Part shown: positions 5,495-12,040 of the stretch, piece after piece
Layout of the letters: every line of letters begins with the position of its first letter
Numbering within the stretch: the first letter of the stretch is position 1
DNA from: JALOOE01 sp964423545
GTDB taxonomy: Bacteria; Chloroflexota; Anaerolineae; CG2-30-64-16
DNA length: 12,040 nt
NCBI GenBank assembly: GCA_964423545.1
Contig: CAYRFV010000176.1
Coordinates: 1 to 12,040, forward strand
Direction of reading: 5' to 3'
Translations under genes and position numbers: made by a program
The notes under the pieces: generated by a model
What the model was told of the DNA's origin: nothing
Databases searched by the model: none
What the model saw: the letters and a program-made list of their open reading frames with translations, nothing else

Positions 5495-8212
5495 ATGGCT
5501 GAGGATCAAGTACTCAACAACTGCGGTTGCTGCGAAGGCGTCACCAGGCTGACACCGCAAGCGCTGGCGAACGCGCCGGGACTCTCTGCGCTGGTGTACC
5601 GCGTCGGTACGCACGGCAGCTTCAAGAGGACGATGCTGGCGGGCCTGGCCGGACCGGGCGGCATCCCGGCCCTGACCACGCGTGCAGAGGATGATCCCGC
5701 GATCGCGCTGCTGGACGCGACCGCCACCCTGCTCGATGTGCTGACCTTCTACCAGGAGCGGATCGCCAACGAGGGCTACTTGCGGACGGCCACCGAGCGC
5801 ATGTCGGTGTTGGAGCTGGCGCGGGCGATCGGCTATGAGCTTAAGCCCGGCGTGGCGGCGAGCACCCACCTGGCGTTCGAGATGGAGACCGCACCGACTG
5901 CGCCGGCCTCCGCGGTCATCGCTGTGGGTGCGAAGGTGCAGAGCCTGCCGGGCCAGGATGAGAAGCCGCAGACCTTCGAGACCATCGAGCAGATCGAGGC
6001 GCGGCGCGAGTGGAACAGGATTCAGCCGCAGCAATCGGCGCCGCAGGCCCTTTCGGCCGCGATGGGTGCGGTCTGGCTCAACGGCGCCGCGCTGAACTTG
6101 CAGACCGGCGACCTGATCCTGATCGTGGCGCCCAAGTCCGGCGGCGGAAACGAAGCGGCGGTGAGACGGGTCAGGGCTGTGGCGGCCGACGCCGCGGCGC
6201 AGCGCACGCAGCTGACCCTGGAGACAACCAGCGTCGCGTCTGCGGCCGACACATCCGGAGAGACAGGCGTCTGGGCGCTGCGCGCCAAGGCTGCGCCGTT
6301 CGGCCACAACGCCGCGCTCAAGCCGACGATCAATGCCACCACCGGCGCCATCACCGGCTACACCGAATGGCCGTTGGCGGAGGACGCAGCCAAAACCAAG
6401 CTCTGGCTTGATGCGGTCTACGACAAGATCCAGATCGGCAGTTGGGCCATCGTGCGGCGGGATGATGGCGGCGCACCGGTATTTGCCAAGGTGACGCAGA
6501 CCGACACCCTGTCGCGCGTCGAATACGGTATTTCGGGCCGCGCGTCGCGCCTGACGCTGGACAAGGCCTGGTTTGGCGCAGCCGATATCTTGTTGTCTGT
6601 CGTCCGAGGCATGGCCGTGCTCACGCAGAGCGAAAAGCTGCCCCTGGCCGACGCGCCGCTGTCGGACCCGGTCGAGGGGGATGCGCTCGTGCTCGACCAG
6701 CGGCTGCCCGATCTGCCCGCGCTGCGCACGCTGATCTTCAGCGGCAAACGCCTGCGCGCCGGCGTGAAGCAAGGCGTGGAGATCGTCGCGGCCGATGGCG
6801 TGAGCAAGGTCAGTCTGCAGCCCGGCGACAGCCTGCTGCTGGAGGAAACGCCGGCGTCCCTGGCCGACGGAGGCGAGAGCTGGAAGCTGACCGACAAGAA
6901 CGGCTTCACCGGCACGGTTACGTTCGATTCCAGCGATGAGGCGAACAGCGCGCTCGAACGGATTCCGTCGGAGGCGGGCGACGCGGCCGTCAGCGAAGTC
7001 GCGGTGGTCCAGGAGGTGATTGCCGGGAGCGATCCGACCGAGATCCTGCTCACCGCTCCGCTCCTCCGCACATACGATCGGCCGACGGTCACGATCTTTG
7101 CCAACGTGGCGGCCGCCACCCACGGCGAAACGCGCCGCGAGGTGCTGGGCAGCGGCGACGCCGCGGCCAGCTTCCAGAGGTTCACGCTCAAGCAGAAGCC
7201 GCTCACCTACGTCTCGGCCGCCACCACGAGCGGCGCGGCGACCACGTTGCAGGTGCGGGTCAACGACGTGCTGTGGGAGGAAGCGGCGTCCCTCTACAGT
7301 CTGCCCGGTCGCGAGCGAGCTTACGTCGCGCGGCTGGACGATGACGGCAATGTCACCCTGACCTTCGGTGACGGCGTCACCGGCGCTCGGCTGCCCACGG
7401 GCAACGAGAACGTCGTGGCGACCTATCGGACGGGCATCGGCGTGGAGGGGATGGTCAAGGCGGGCCAGCTCTCGCTGCTGATGACGCGGCCCCTCGGCGT
7501 GCAGAAGGTGAGCAATCCGCTGGCGCCGAGCGGCGCGGCCGATCCGGAACCGCGTGATCAGGCGCGGCAGAACGCACCCTTCACCGTGTTGACGCTGGAC
7601 CGCATCGTGTCGCTGCGCGATTTCGAGGATTTCGCGCGTGCCTTCGCCGGGATCGGCAAGGCTCAGGCCGACTCGTTGTGGGACGGCGAGCGGCGTCTCG
7701 TATATCTGACGATTGCGGCCGCGACGAGCAACGGCGTCGATCATACGATCGATCCGCAGTCCGCGCTCTTCACGAACCTGGCGGCCGCCATGGACGGCGC
7801 GCGCGATACCGTGCAGCCCCTGGCGATCGCGTCCTACGAACCGATCTTCTTCCAGTTGAAGGCGCGCGTCGTAATCGACCCGGCCTATATCGCCGGCGAT
7901 GTGCTCGATGCCGTGAAGTCAGCCCTGCAGGACGCTTATGCGTTCGAGCAGCGCGCCTTCGGCCAGCCGGTGCATAAGAGCGAGGTGCTGGCCGCCATCC
8001 AAGCGGTGGAGGGAGTGACGGCGGTGTTCCTGGACCAGCTCTATCTGCGGGGCCAGACGCCCGGTCCACAGACGCGCCTGCTTGCCAGCCGGGCCCGTTG
8101 TGACAAGCCCGAGGAGGCGCACGATGCCACCTGCGCCCCGGCCCAACGCAAGCCGGCCCAACTGCTGCTGCTCGACCCGAACGGCATCGACGTGACGGAG
8201 GTCAAACCGTGA
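5495..8212 (+). CDS. Large baseplate assembly protein J-like, second copy
   Basis: A 905-residue baseplate protein, paralogous to the gene before it. The N-terminus has a compact cysteine cluster (NNCGCCEGV, cysteines 10, 12, 13), then GLSALVYRVGTHGSFKRTML, a conserved opening in this group. Residues about 70-115 hold the wedge helix region: LLDATATLLDVLTFYQERIA, then NEGYLRTATERMSVLELARA and IGYELKPG. A long beta-rich middle (about 125-590) is where it differs most from the first copy. Residues about 617-650 repeat the J motif, NVTLTFGDGVTGARLPTG and ATYRTGIGVEG, followed by the C-terminal region RIVSLRDFEDFARAFAGIGK. GAGGAT at 5482-5487 serves ATG 5495. The 43-base gap before it is the largest in the window and shows no promoter or hairpin. 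Its stop overlaps the next GTG start. Confidence 0.92.
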   Translation: MAEDQVLNNCGCCEGVTRLTPQALANAPGLSALVYRVGTHGSFKRTMLAGLAGPGGIPALTTRAEDDPAIALLDATATLLDVLTFYQERIANEGYLRTATERMSVLELARAIGYELKPGVAASTHLAFEMETAPTAPASAVIAVGAKVQSLPGQDEKPQTFETIEQIEARREWNRIQPQQSAPQALSAAMGAVWLNGAALNLQTGDLILIVAPKSGGGNEAAVRRVRAVAADAAAQRTQLTLETTSVASAADTSGETGVWALRAKAAPFGHNAALKPTINATTGAITGYTEWPLAEDAAKTKLWLDAVYDKIQIGSWAIVRRDDGGAPVFAKVTQTDTLSRVEYGISGRASRLTLDKAWFGAADILLSVVRGMAVLTQSEKLPLADAPLSDPVEGDALVLDQRLPDLPALRTLIFSGKRLRAGVKQGVEIVAADGVSKVSLQPGDSLLLEETPASLADGGESWKLTDKNGFTGTVTFDSSDEANSALERIPSEAGDAAVSEVAVVQEVIAGSDPTEILLTAPLLRTYDRPTVTIFANVAAATHGETRREVLGSGDAAASFQRFTLKQKPLTYVSAATTSGAATTLQVRVNDVLWEEAASLYSLPGRERAYVARLDDDGNVTLTFGDGVTGARLPTGNENVVATYRTGIGVEGMVKAGQLSLLMTRPLGVQKVSNPLAPSGAADPEPRDQARQNAPFTVLTLDRIVSLRDFEDFARAFAGIGKAQADSLWDGERRLVYLTIAAATSNGVDHTIDPQSALFTNLAAAMDGARDTVQPLAIASYEPIFFQLKARVVIDPAYIAGDVLDAVKSALQDAYAFEQRAFGQPVHKSEVLAAIQAVEGVTAVFLDQLYLRGQTPGPQTRLLASRARCDKPEEAHDATCAPAQRKPAQLLLLDPNGIDVTEVKP
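8197..8201 (+). promoter_or_regulatory. Ribosome binding site supporting a GTG start
   Basis: GGAGG lies 7 bases before GTG 8209, inside the end of the upstream gpJ-type gene. It supports this non-ATG start and the GTGA overlap. Confidence 0.7.
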
Positions 8213-11142
8213 CCACCCCCCCCGCAGACCGCCTCTACGCGCTGCTGCCTGCCATCCACCGCCTGCGGGACGCCGAACAGGGCTACCCGCTGCGGGCGCT
8301 GTTGGCGGTCATCGCTCGCGAAATCGGCATCGTCGAAGAGGACATTGCCCGCCTCTACGCCAACTGGTTCATTGAGACGGCCGACGAGTGGATCGTTCCC
8401 TACCTCGGCGACCTGCTCGGCGTGCGCGGCCTCCACGCGCTCGGAGACGCCGGCTTCACGCGCCGCGCCTTCGTCGCCAACACCCTCAGCTATCGCCGGC
8501 GCAAGGGGACGCCGACCATGCTCGAGCAGCTGGCGCGCGACACGACGCAGTGGAACGCGCGCGTGGTCGAGTTCTTCGAGCTGTTGGGCGCCACGCAGTA
8601 TCTCAATCACCTGCGTCCCCATCGTGTCCGTACGCCCGATCTGCGCCGGACCGACGCCTTGGAGCTGCTCGAGTCGCCGTTCGACACGATCGGCCACACC
8701 GCGGATGTGCGGCGCATCGCGTCGCGCCGCGGCAAGCACAACATTCCGAACGTCGGCATCTTCCTGTGGCGGCTGCAAGCCTATGCTGTGGTGCGCGGGG
8801 CGCCGCGGCCGATCGTGAGCCCGGCCGACGGCCGCTACACCTTCAACCCGTTGGGCATCGACGCGCCCCTGTTCAATCGACCGCAGACCGAGACGACAAT
8901 CACGCATCTTGCCGGCGAGGTGAATGTGCCGGGTAAGCTGCGCCGCCGCGCGCTCTATGAGGACCTCGAGCAGCTCCGGCGCGTGATCACCACCGGCAAA
9001 GGAATGCTGAGCAGTCGCTATTTCGGCCTGCGCCAGCCGGTGCTCCAGGTCTATCTCGATCAGCCCTGCATGGCCGCCGACCCGAGCACCGACTGCCTGC
9101 CGCTCCGTCCCGAGGAGATCTTGATCTGCGACCTCAGCGACTGGGCGACTGCCGGCTGGGAGCCACCTGCAAGCCAGACATTCGTGCGCCAGATCGTTCA
9201 GCCGGGAGACCCGCCTTCCTTCCAGACGCAGGTCGCGGTCGATCCGGTGTTAGGCCGGCTCGCGGTGCTGAAAGGCGTGACCAGTCCGCCGGCAAAGATC
9301 GAAGTCAGCTACGCTTATGGTTTCAGCGGCGACCTGGGCGGCGGGCCGTATGACCGGCGCACCGTTTCGCGGCCGGACGATCCGGCGCTGTCCGCCTACG
9401 AGGACACGGTCGCTGCGCCCGGCGGCCTGGGCGCACTCTACCGCGTCTCGGCCGCCGGGCTCAACACCCTCGAGGATGCCATCCTCCAGTGGGCGTCGGA
9501 CGGCAAGCCGGACGCCGTGATTCAGATCGATGACAGCCGCACCTACGAGAAGTCCCTGACCATCCCGATGGCCGCGACCGACCTGGTGATCCAGGCTGCC
9601 AATCGCCAGCGACCGGTCGTGATCGGCAACCTCGATGTGAGCGGCAATCAGCTCGGACGGCTCGCGCTCAACGGGCTTCTGATCGCGGGCAGCGTCGCGC
9701 TGGCTGACGACAGCGTCCGGCAGTTGGATGTGGTGCACTGCACGGTCGTGCCGGGGGTGACGCTGGCCGCGAATGGGGAGCCCGCGCAGCCCGAAACGCC
9801 AAGCCTTGTCGCAGGCGCTGCCAACACATCGGTGCAGGTGAATGTCATCCGCAGCATCACGGGACCGCTGCGCCTGCCGGAGAACATCGTCGGCCTGCAC
9901 GCGCGAGACGGCATCATCGAGTCGCCGCGCCGGGGCCACCCGGCGGACCTGCTCCCCGCGCTCGTCTCGGCGCCGCTGACCGTGTTCCCTGCCGTGCTGC
10001 CCGCTGCGCCCAAGGTGCAGGTGACGATCGGCGGCGACGGGCCGCACCTGGCGGCGCTGGCGGCGAGTCCCACGGATCTGGCGCAGGCGCGCGTCCGGCT
10101 TCAGGCCGCGATTCGCGGGGCGCACCCCACCGCGGCCTTCACCCAGGCGCAGGTCATCGTCGTCGATGATCGCCTCATCGTGCTGCCGGGTGCGCCTGCT
10201 GAGGTGACAATCGAACCGGCGGAGGGGGATCCGACCGCCGGCCTGCTGCAGCTCATCCCGAGCGCCGCCGAACAGCGGCTGGCCCTGATCAGCGCGGGCC
10301 TGGAGCCCTTCCCACCGCTGACGGCGGCCGCGCCGGAGCTGTCGGTCTCATTCGGCGACGAGACGCACACGGTTGCCCTCGCGCCGAAGCCCGCCACGAC
10401 CGTGCAGGCGCGCAACCGGTTCGCTGCTGCGCTGAAAGGCGCCAGTGTGACCCCGGCGTTCGCCGGCGCGCTCGCCGGCGTGCTGGCCAACCCCGATCGG
10501 CTCGTGATCATTCCCGGTGCGCCCGCCGTGGTCCCGGCGTTCGATGCCACGGCCGGCGACGCGACGACGCTCTCGGAGCTGCGCCTGGCGCAGCCGCTCT
10601 ACCTGCCGGCGATCGGCGGAGACCGCAGCGGCGCGCAGCCCGGTCCGGCTGCGACGCTGGAGCGCGTCACAGTGCTCGGGCCGGTGCATGTCAAAGAGTT
10701 GACGCTGGGATCTGAATCGATCTTCACCGATCGGGTGCGCGCGGTGCGCCGGCAGGCCGGCTGCGTGCGGTTCAGCACCGTTCCGGCCGGCTCGCAGACC
10801 CCGCGGCGGTTCCGCTGCCAGCCTGAGCTGGCGATCGCGTCGGCGCTGTCGCAAGCCGCGGAAGAGGCGGGCGGACCGCTCGATCCGCTGTCCGAAGAGA
10901 CGATCCGCCGGTGGATCGTGGGCCGGCTGGCGCCCGCATTCACCGCAACACGTTACGGCGATCCTGCCTATGGGCAACTGAGCCTGGCGTGTCCGGTGGA
11001 AATCTGCACCGGCGCAGAAGATGGCTCGGAGATGGGCGCTTTCAGTTTCTTGAAGCAGCCGCAGCGCGCCGCGAATTTGCAGTCCAACCTGGAGGAGTAT
11101 CTCCGTTTCGGGTTGGAGGCCGGCATTTTCTACGTCACATGA
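8209..11142 (+). CDS. gpI-like baseplate protein fused to a predicted beta-helix with duplicated insert
   Basis: A 977-residue protein. Residues 1-about 235 resemble phage tail protein I: RLYALLPAIHRLRDAEQG, IVPYLGDLLGVRGLHALG, then YRRRKGTPTMLEQLARDTTQ at 95-114, the family hallmark. Residues about 236-400 form a beta-rich linking domain. Residues about 415-575 read like right-handed beta-helix rungs (AAGLNTLEDAI, ATDLVIQAANRQRPVVIG, LGRLALNGLLIAGSVAL, LDVVHCTVVPGVTL), and rungs resume near 815-845 (ATLERVTVLGPVHVKELTLG). Between them sit two related modules of about 83 residues. The end (about 852-977) has a cysteine-containing segment CVRFSTVPAGSQTPRRFRC and a C-terminal MGAFSFLKQPQRAANLQSNL typical of this CIS protein family. 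It starts with GTG overlapping the previous stop. gpI-type proteins close the wedge at the baseplate rim, so the helix may face outward. Confidence 0.86.
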   Translation: MTTPPADRLYALLPAIHRLRDAEQGYPLRALLAVIAREIGIVEEDIARLYANWFIETADEWIVPYLGDLLGVRGLHALGDAGFTRRAFVANTLSYRRRKGTPTMLEQLARDTTQWNARVVEFFELLGATQYLNHLRPHRVRTPDLRRTDALELLESPFDTIGHTADVRRIASRRGKHNIPNVGIFLWRLQAYAVVRGAPRPIVSPADGRYTFNPLGIDAPLFNRPQTETTITHLAGEVNVPGKLRRRALYEDLEQLRRVITTGKGMLSSRYFGLRQPVLQVYLDQPCMAADPSTDCLPLRPEEILICDLSDWATAGWEPPASQTFVRQIVQPGDPPSFQTQVAVDPVLGRLAVLKGVTSPPAKIEVSYAYGFSGDLGGGPYDRRTVSRPDDPALSAYEDTVAAPGGLGALYRVSAAGLNTLEDAILQWASDGKPDAVIQIDDSRTYEKSLTIPMAATDLVIQAANRQRPVVIGNLDVSGNQLGRLALNGLLIAGSVALADDSVRQLDVVHCTVVPGVTLAANGEPAQPETPSLVAGAANTSVQVNVIRSITGPLRLPENIVGLHARDGIIESPRRGHPADLLPALVSAPLTVFPAVLPAAPKVQVTIGGDGPHLAALAASPTDLAQARVRLQAAIRGAHPTAAFTQAQVIVVDDRLIVLPGAPAEVTIEPAEGDPTAGLLQLIPSAAEQRLALISAGLEPFPPLTAAAPELSVSFGDETHTVALAPKPATTVQARNRFAAALKGASVTPAFAGALAGVLANPDRLVIIPGAPAVVPAFDATAGDATTLSELRLAQPLYLPAIGGDRSGAQPGPAATLERVTVLGPVHVKELTLGSESIFTDRVRAVRRQAGCVRFSTVPAGSQTPRRFRCQPELAIASALSQAAEEAGGPLDPLSEETIRRWIVGRLAPAFTATRYGDPAYGQLSLACPVEICTGAEDGSEMGAFSFLKQPQRAANLQSNLEEYLRFGLEAGIFYVT
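10009..10254 (+). repeat. Protein-level repeat module, copy 1 (about 82 residues)
   Basis: Encodes residues about 601-682 of the gpI/beta-helix protein. It opens with a beta strand (KVQVTIGGDGPHLAALA), has a helix (DLAQARVRLQAAIRGA), then DDRLIVLPGAPAEVTIEPAE and a final GLLQL. The matching copy lies at 10333-10587. The DNA copies are divergent, so this is an old duplication. Confidence 0.72.
10333..10587 (+). repeat. Protein-level repeat module, copy 2 (about 85 residues)
   Basis: Encodes residues about 709-793. The order of elements is the same as in copy 1: ELSVSFGDETHTVALA, helix TVQARNRFAAALKGA, then PDRLVIIPGAPAVVPAFDAT and LSELRL. The clearest match is DRLVIIPGAPAVV against DRLIVLPGAPAEV. 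A linker of about 26 residues separates the copies. Confidence 0.72.
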
Positions 11143-11146
11143 GGAG
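11141..11146 (+). promoter_or_regulatory. Ribosome binding site overlapping the upstream stop codon
   Basis: GAGGAG begins with the last two bases of the gpI-like gene's TGA and lies 5 bases before ATG 11152. It fixes this start and links translation of the two genes. Confidence 0.7.
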
Positions 11147-11151
11147 CAGCT

Positions 11152-12040
11152 ATGAAAGGCGATTTCACGCGATCCACCTTCAAGCCTGAAAAACACTATC
11201 GCGGCGTGCGCATGCAGCAGGGCCGGGTGCAACTGGATGCCGATTGGAACGAACAACTCGACATTGATGCACATCGCACCGAAACAGAAGCCACCGACGT
11301 GATCGGCGGCTGCGGCGCGCCGATGCACAACGCCGGTTTTTCGCTGACCAATGGCGCCATCCCGAAGGTCGGTCCGGGCCGCTATTACGTGGACGGCATC
11401 CTGTGCGAGAATGACGCGGCGGTCGATCTGGACAAGCAGCCCGATCTGCCGGTGGCGGCGCTGGGCGATCTGATCACGCCCAAGAATGCTGCGACGCCGG
11501 ACGGCCTCTATCTCGCGTACCTGGATGTCTGGCAGCGGCACATCACCGCGCTGGAGGATGAGGGGATCCGCGAGGTGGCGTTGGGCGGGCCAGATACGGC
11601 CACGCGCACCAAGACGATCTGGCAGGTCAAGCTGCTCGGTCCGCTCCCCGCGCCGCTGACCTGCGCCAGCGAGCCCGCGGCGTGGAAGAACCTGCTCGAT
11701 ACAACCCAGAACGGCCTGTTGAGCGCGCGGGCGGCCGCGGCCGAGGATGCTGAGGGGCCTTGTGTGACGCCGCCCAGCGCAGGCTATCGCCGGCTGGAGA
11801 ACCAGCTCTACCGCGCCGAGGTCCACGCAGTGGACGTGAGCGGCAAGATCACGCTGCTCAAATGGAGCCGCGACAATGGCGCCATCGTAACCCGTTGGCT
11901 GAAGCAGACCCCCAGCAAGCCGAGCGAGCTGATCGTGAGCAGCATCGGCCGGGACGATGTGCTGCGCTTCGGGCCGGGACAGTATGTCGAGGTCATCGAC
12001 GATCAGCGCGAGCTGCGCGGGGAGGCCGGCATCCTGGTCA
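11152..12040 (+). CDS. DUF6519-type protein, N-terminal part (3' truncated)
   Basis: The frame is open to the right edge, giving 296 residues without a stop. The N-terminus MKGDFTRSTFKPEKHYRGVR followed by MQQGRVQLDADWNEQLDI is the signature of the DUF6519 family, which recurs next to CIS baseplate genes. Further segments fit: GRYYVDGILCEN near 77-87, LYLAYLDVWQRHITALEDEG at about 119-138, and YRRLENQLYRAEVHAVD with KITLLKWSRDNGAIVTRWL at about 212-250. The family has no established function that I can name. Its beta-rich look and position after the gpI-like gene suggest an outer baseplate, fibre-attachment or scaffold part. It has no signal peptide or membrane segment. The start lies 9 bases after the previous gene. 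The missing C-terminus could carry additional domains. Confidence 0.85.
   Translation, partial: MKGDFTRSTFKPEKHYRGVRMQQGRVQLDADWNEQLDIDAHRTETEATDVIGGCGAPMHNAGFSLTNGAIPKVGPGRYYVDGILCENDAAVDLDKQPDLPVAALGDLITPKNAATPDGLYLAYLDVWQRHITALEDEGIREVALGGPDTATRTKTIWQVKLLGPLPAPLTCASEPAAWKNLLDTTQNGLLSARAAAAEDAEGPCVTPPSAGYRRLENQLYRAEVHAVDVSGKITLLKWSRDNGAIVTRWLKQTPSKPSELIVSSIGRDDVLRFGPGQYVEVIDDQRELRGEAGILV

Noticed and set aside
5429..7744. Long open frame (771 codons) on the minus strand
   Set aside because: It mirrors the second gpJ-type gene codon by codon, shows the same biased composition and has no recognisable motif.
10348..11826. Minus-strand open frame (492 codons) opposite the end of the gpI-like gene and the DUF6519 gene
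   Set aside because: It spans the junction of two well-supported genes on the other strand, and its composition is that of antisense GC-rich sequence.
1..12040. CRISPR array, tRNA or rRNA genes, insertion sequences, direct DNA repeats, rho-independent terminators
   Set aside because: None was seen. The sequence is filled with coding frames, and the only repeat noted is at protein level within the gpI-like gene.
1..12040. Myophage prophage interpretation
   Set aside because: gpD, gpV, gp25, gpJ and gpI also occur in phages, but the Afp7-type and LysM pair, two very large gpJ-type proteins, the long gpI/beta-helix protein and DUF6519 together fit CIS loci better. The flanks are needed to settle it fully.

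Overview
The window is a GC-rich bacterial segment, coding on the + strand from end to end. It holds ten tightly packed genes, eight complete and one cut at each edge. All ten look like parts of one machine: the baseplate, spike and accessory half of a phage-tail-like contractile injection system (CIS), of the extracellular or cytoplasmic type related to Afp, PVC and actinobacterial CIS. Nothing in view indicates a live prophage: there are no integrase, packaging, head or lysis genes. The host cannot be named from these bases. High GC, strong GGAGG-type ribosome sites and this gene set fit Chloroflexota, Actinomycetota, Myxococcota and similar groups; Chloroflexota is only a weak guess.

Layout: (1) 1-323, C-terminal part of a CIS tube/Afp7-type protein; (2) 326-625, a small stand-alone LysM protein; (3) 636-1754, gpD/gp27-type spike hub; (4) 1751-2269, gpV/gp5-type OB-fold spike; (5) 2269-2589, small PAAR-like tip candidate; (6) 2593-2973, gp25-type baseplate wedge protein; (7) 2998-5451 and (8) 5495-8212, two paralogous large gpJ-type baseplate proteins; (9) 8209-11142, a gpI-like baseplate protein fused to a predicted beta-helix that carries a tandemly duplicated module; (10) from 11152 past the right edge, a DUF6519-type protein.

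The genes probably form one transcript. Neighbours overlap by 1-4 bases or sit 2-43 bases apart, and there is no promoter, terminator, RNA gene or gap over 300 bases inside. In the assembled particle the hub, spike and tip (3-5) would form the central puncturing device. The LysM and Afp7-type proteins (1-2) would join the inner tube to the baseplate. The gp25 protein and the gpJ/gpI proteins (6-9) would build the wedges that trigger sheath contraction. The last two genes are the best places to look for surface or target contact. Sheath, tube, tape-measure, ATPase, cap and cargo genes are not visible and would be expected outside the window.

The more unusual points are the separation of hub from spike and of LysM from the Afp7-type protein, the gpJ pair, cysteine clusters in several baseplate proteins, and the repeated module inside the predicted beta-helix of gene 9.
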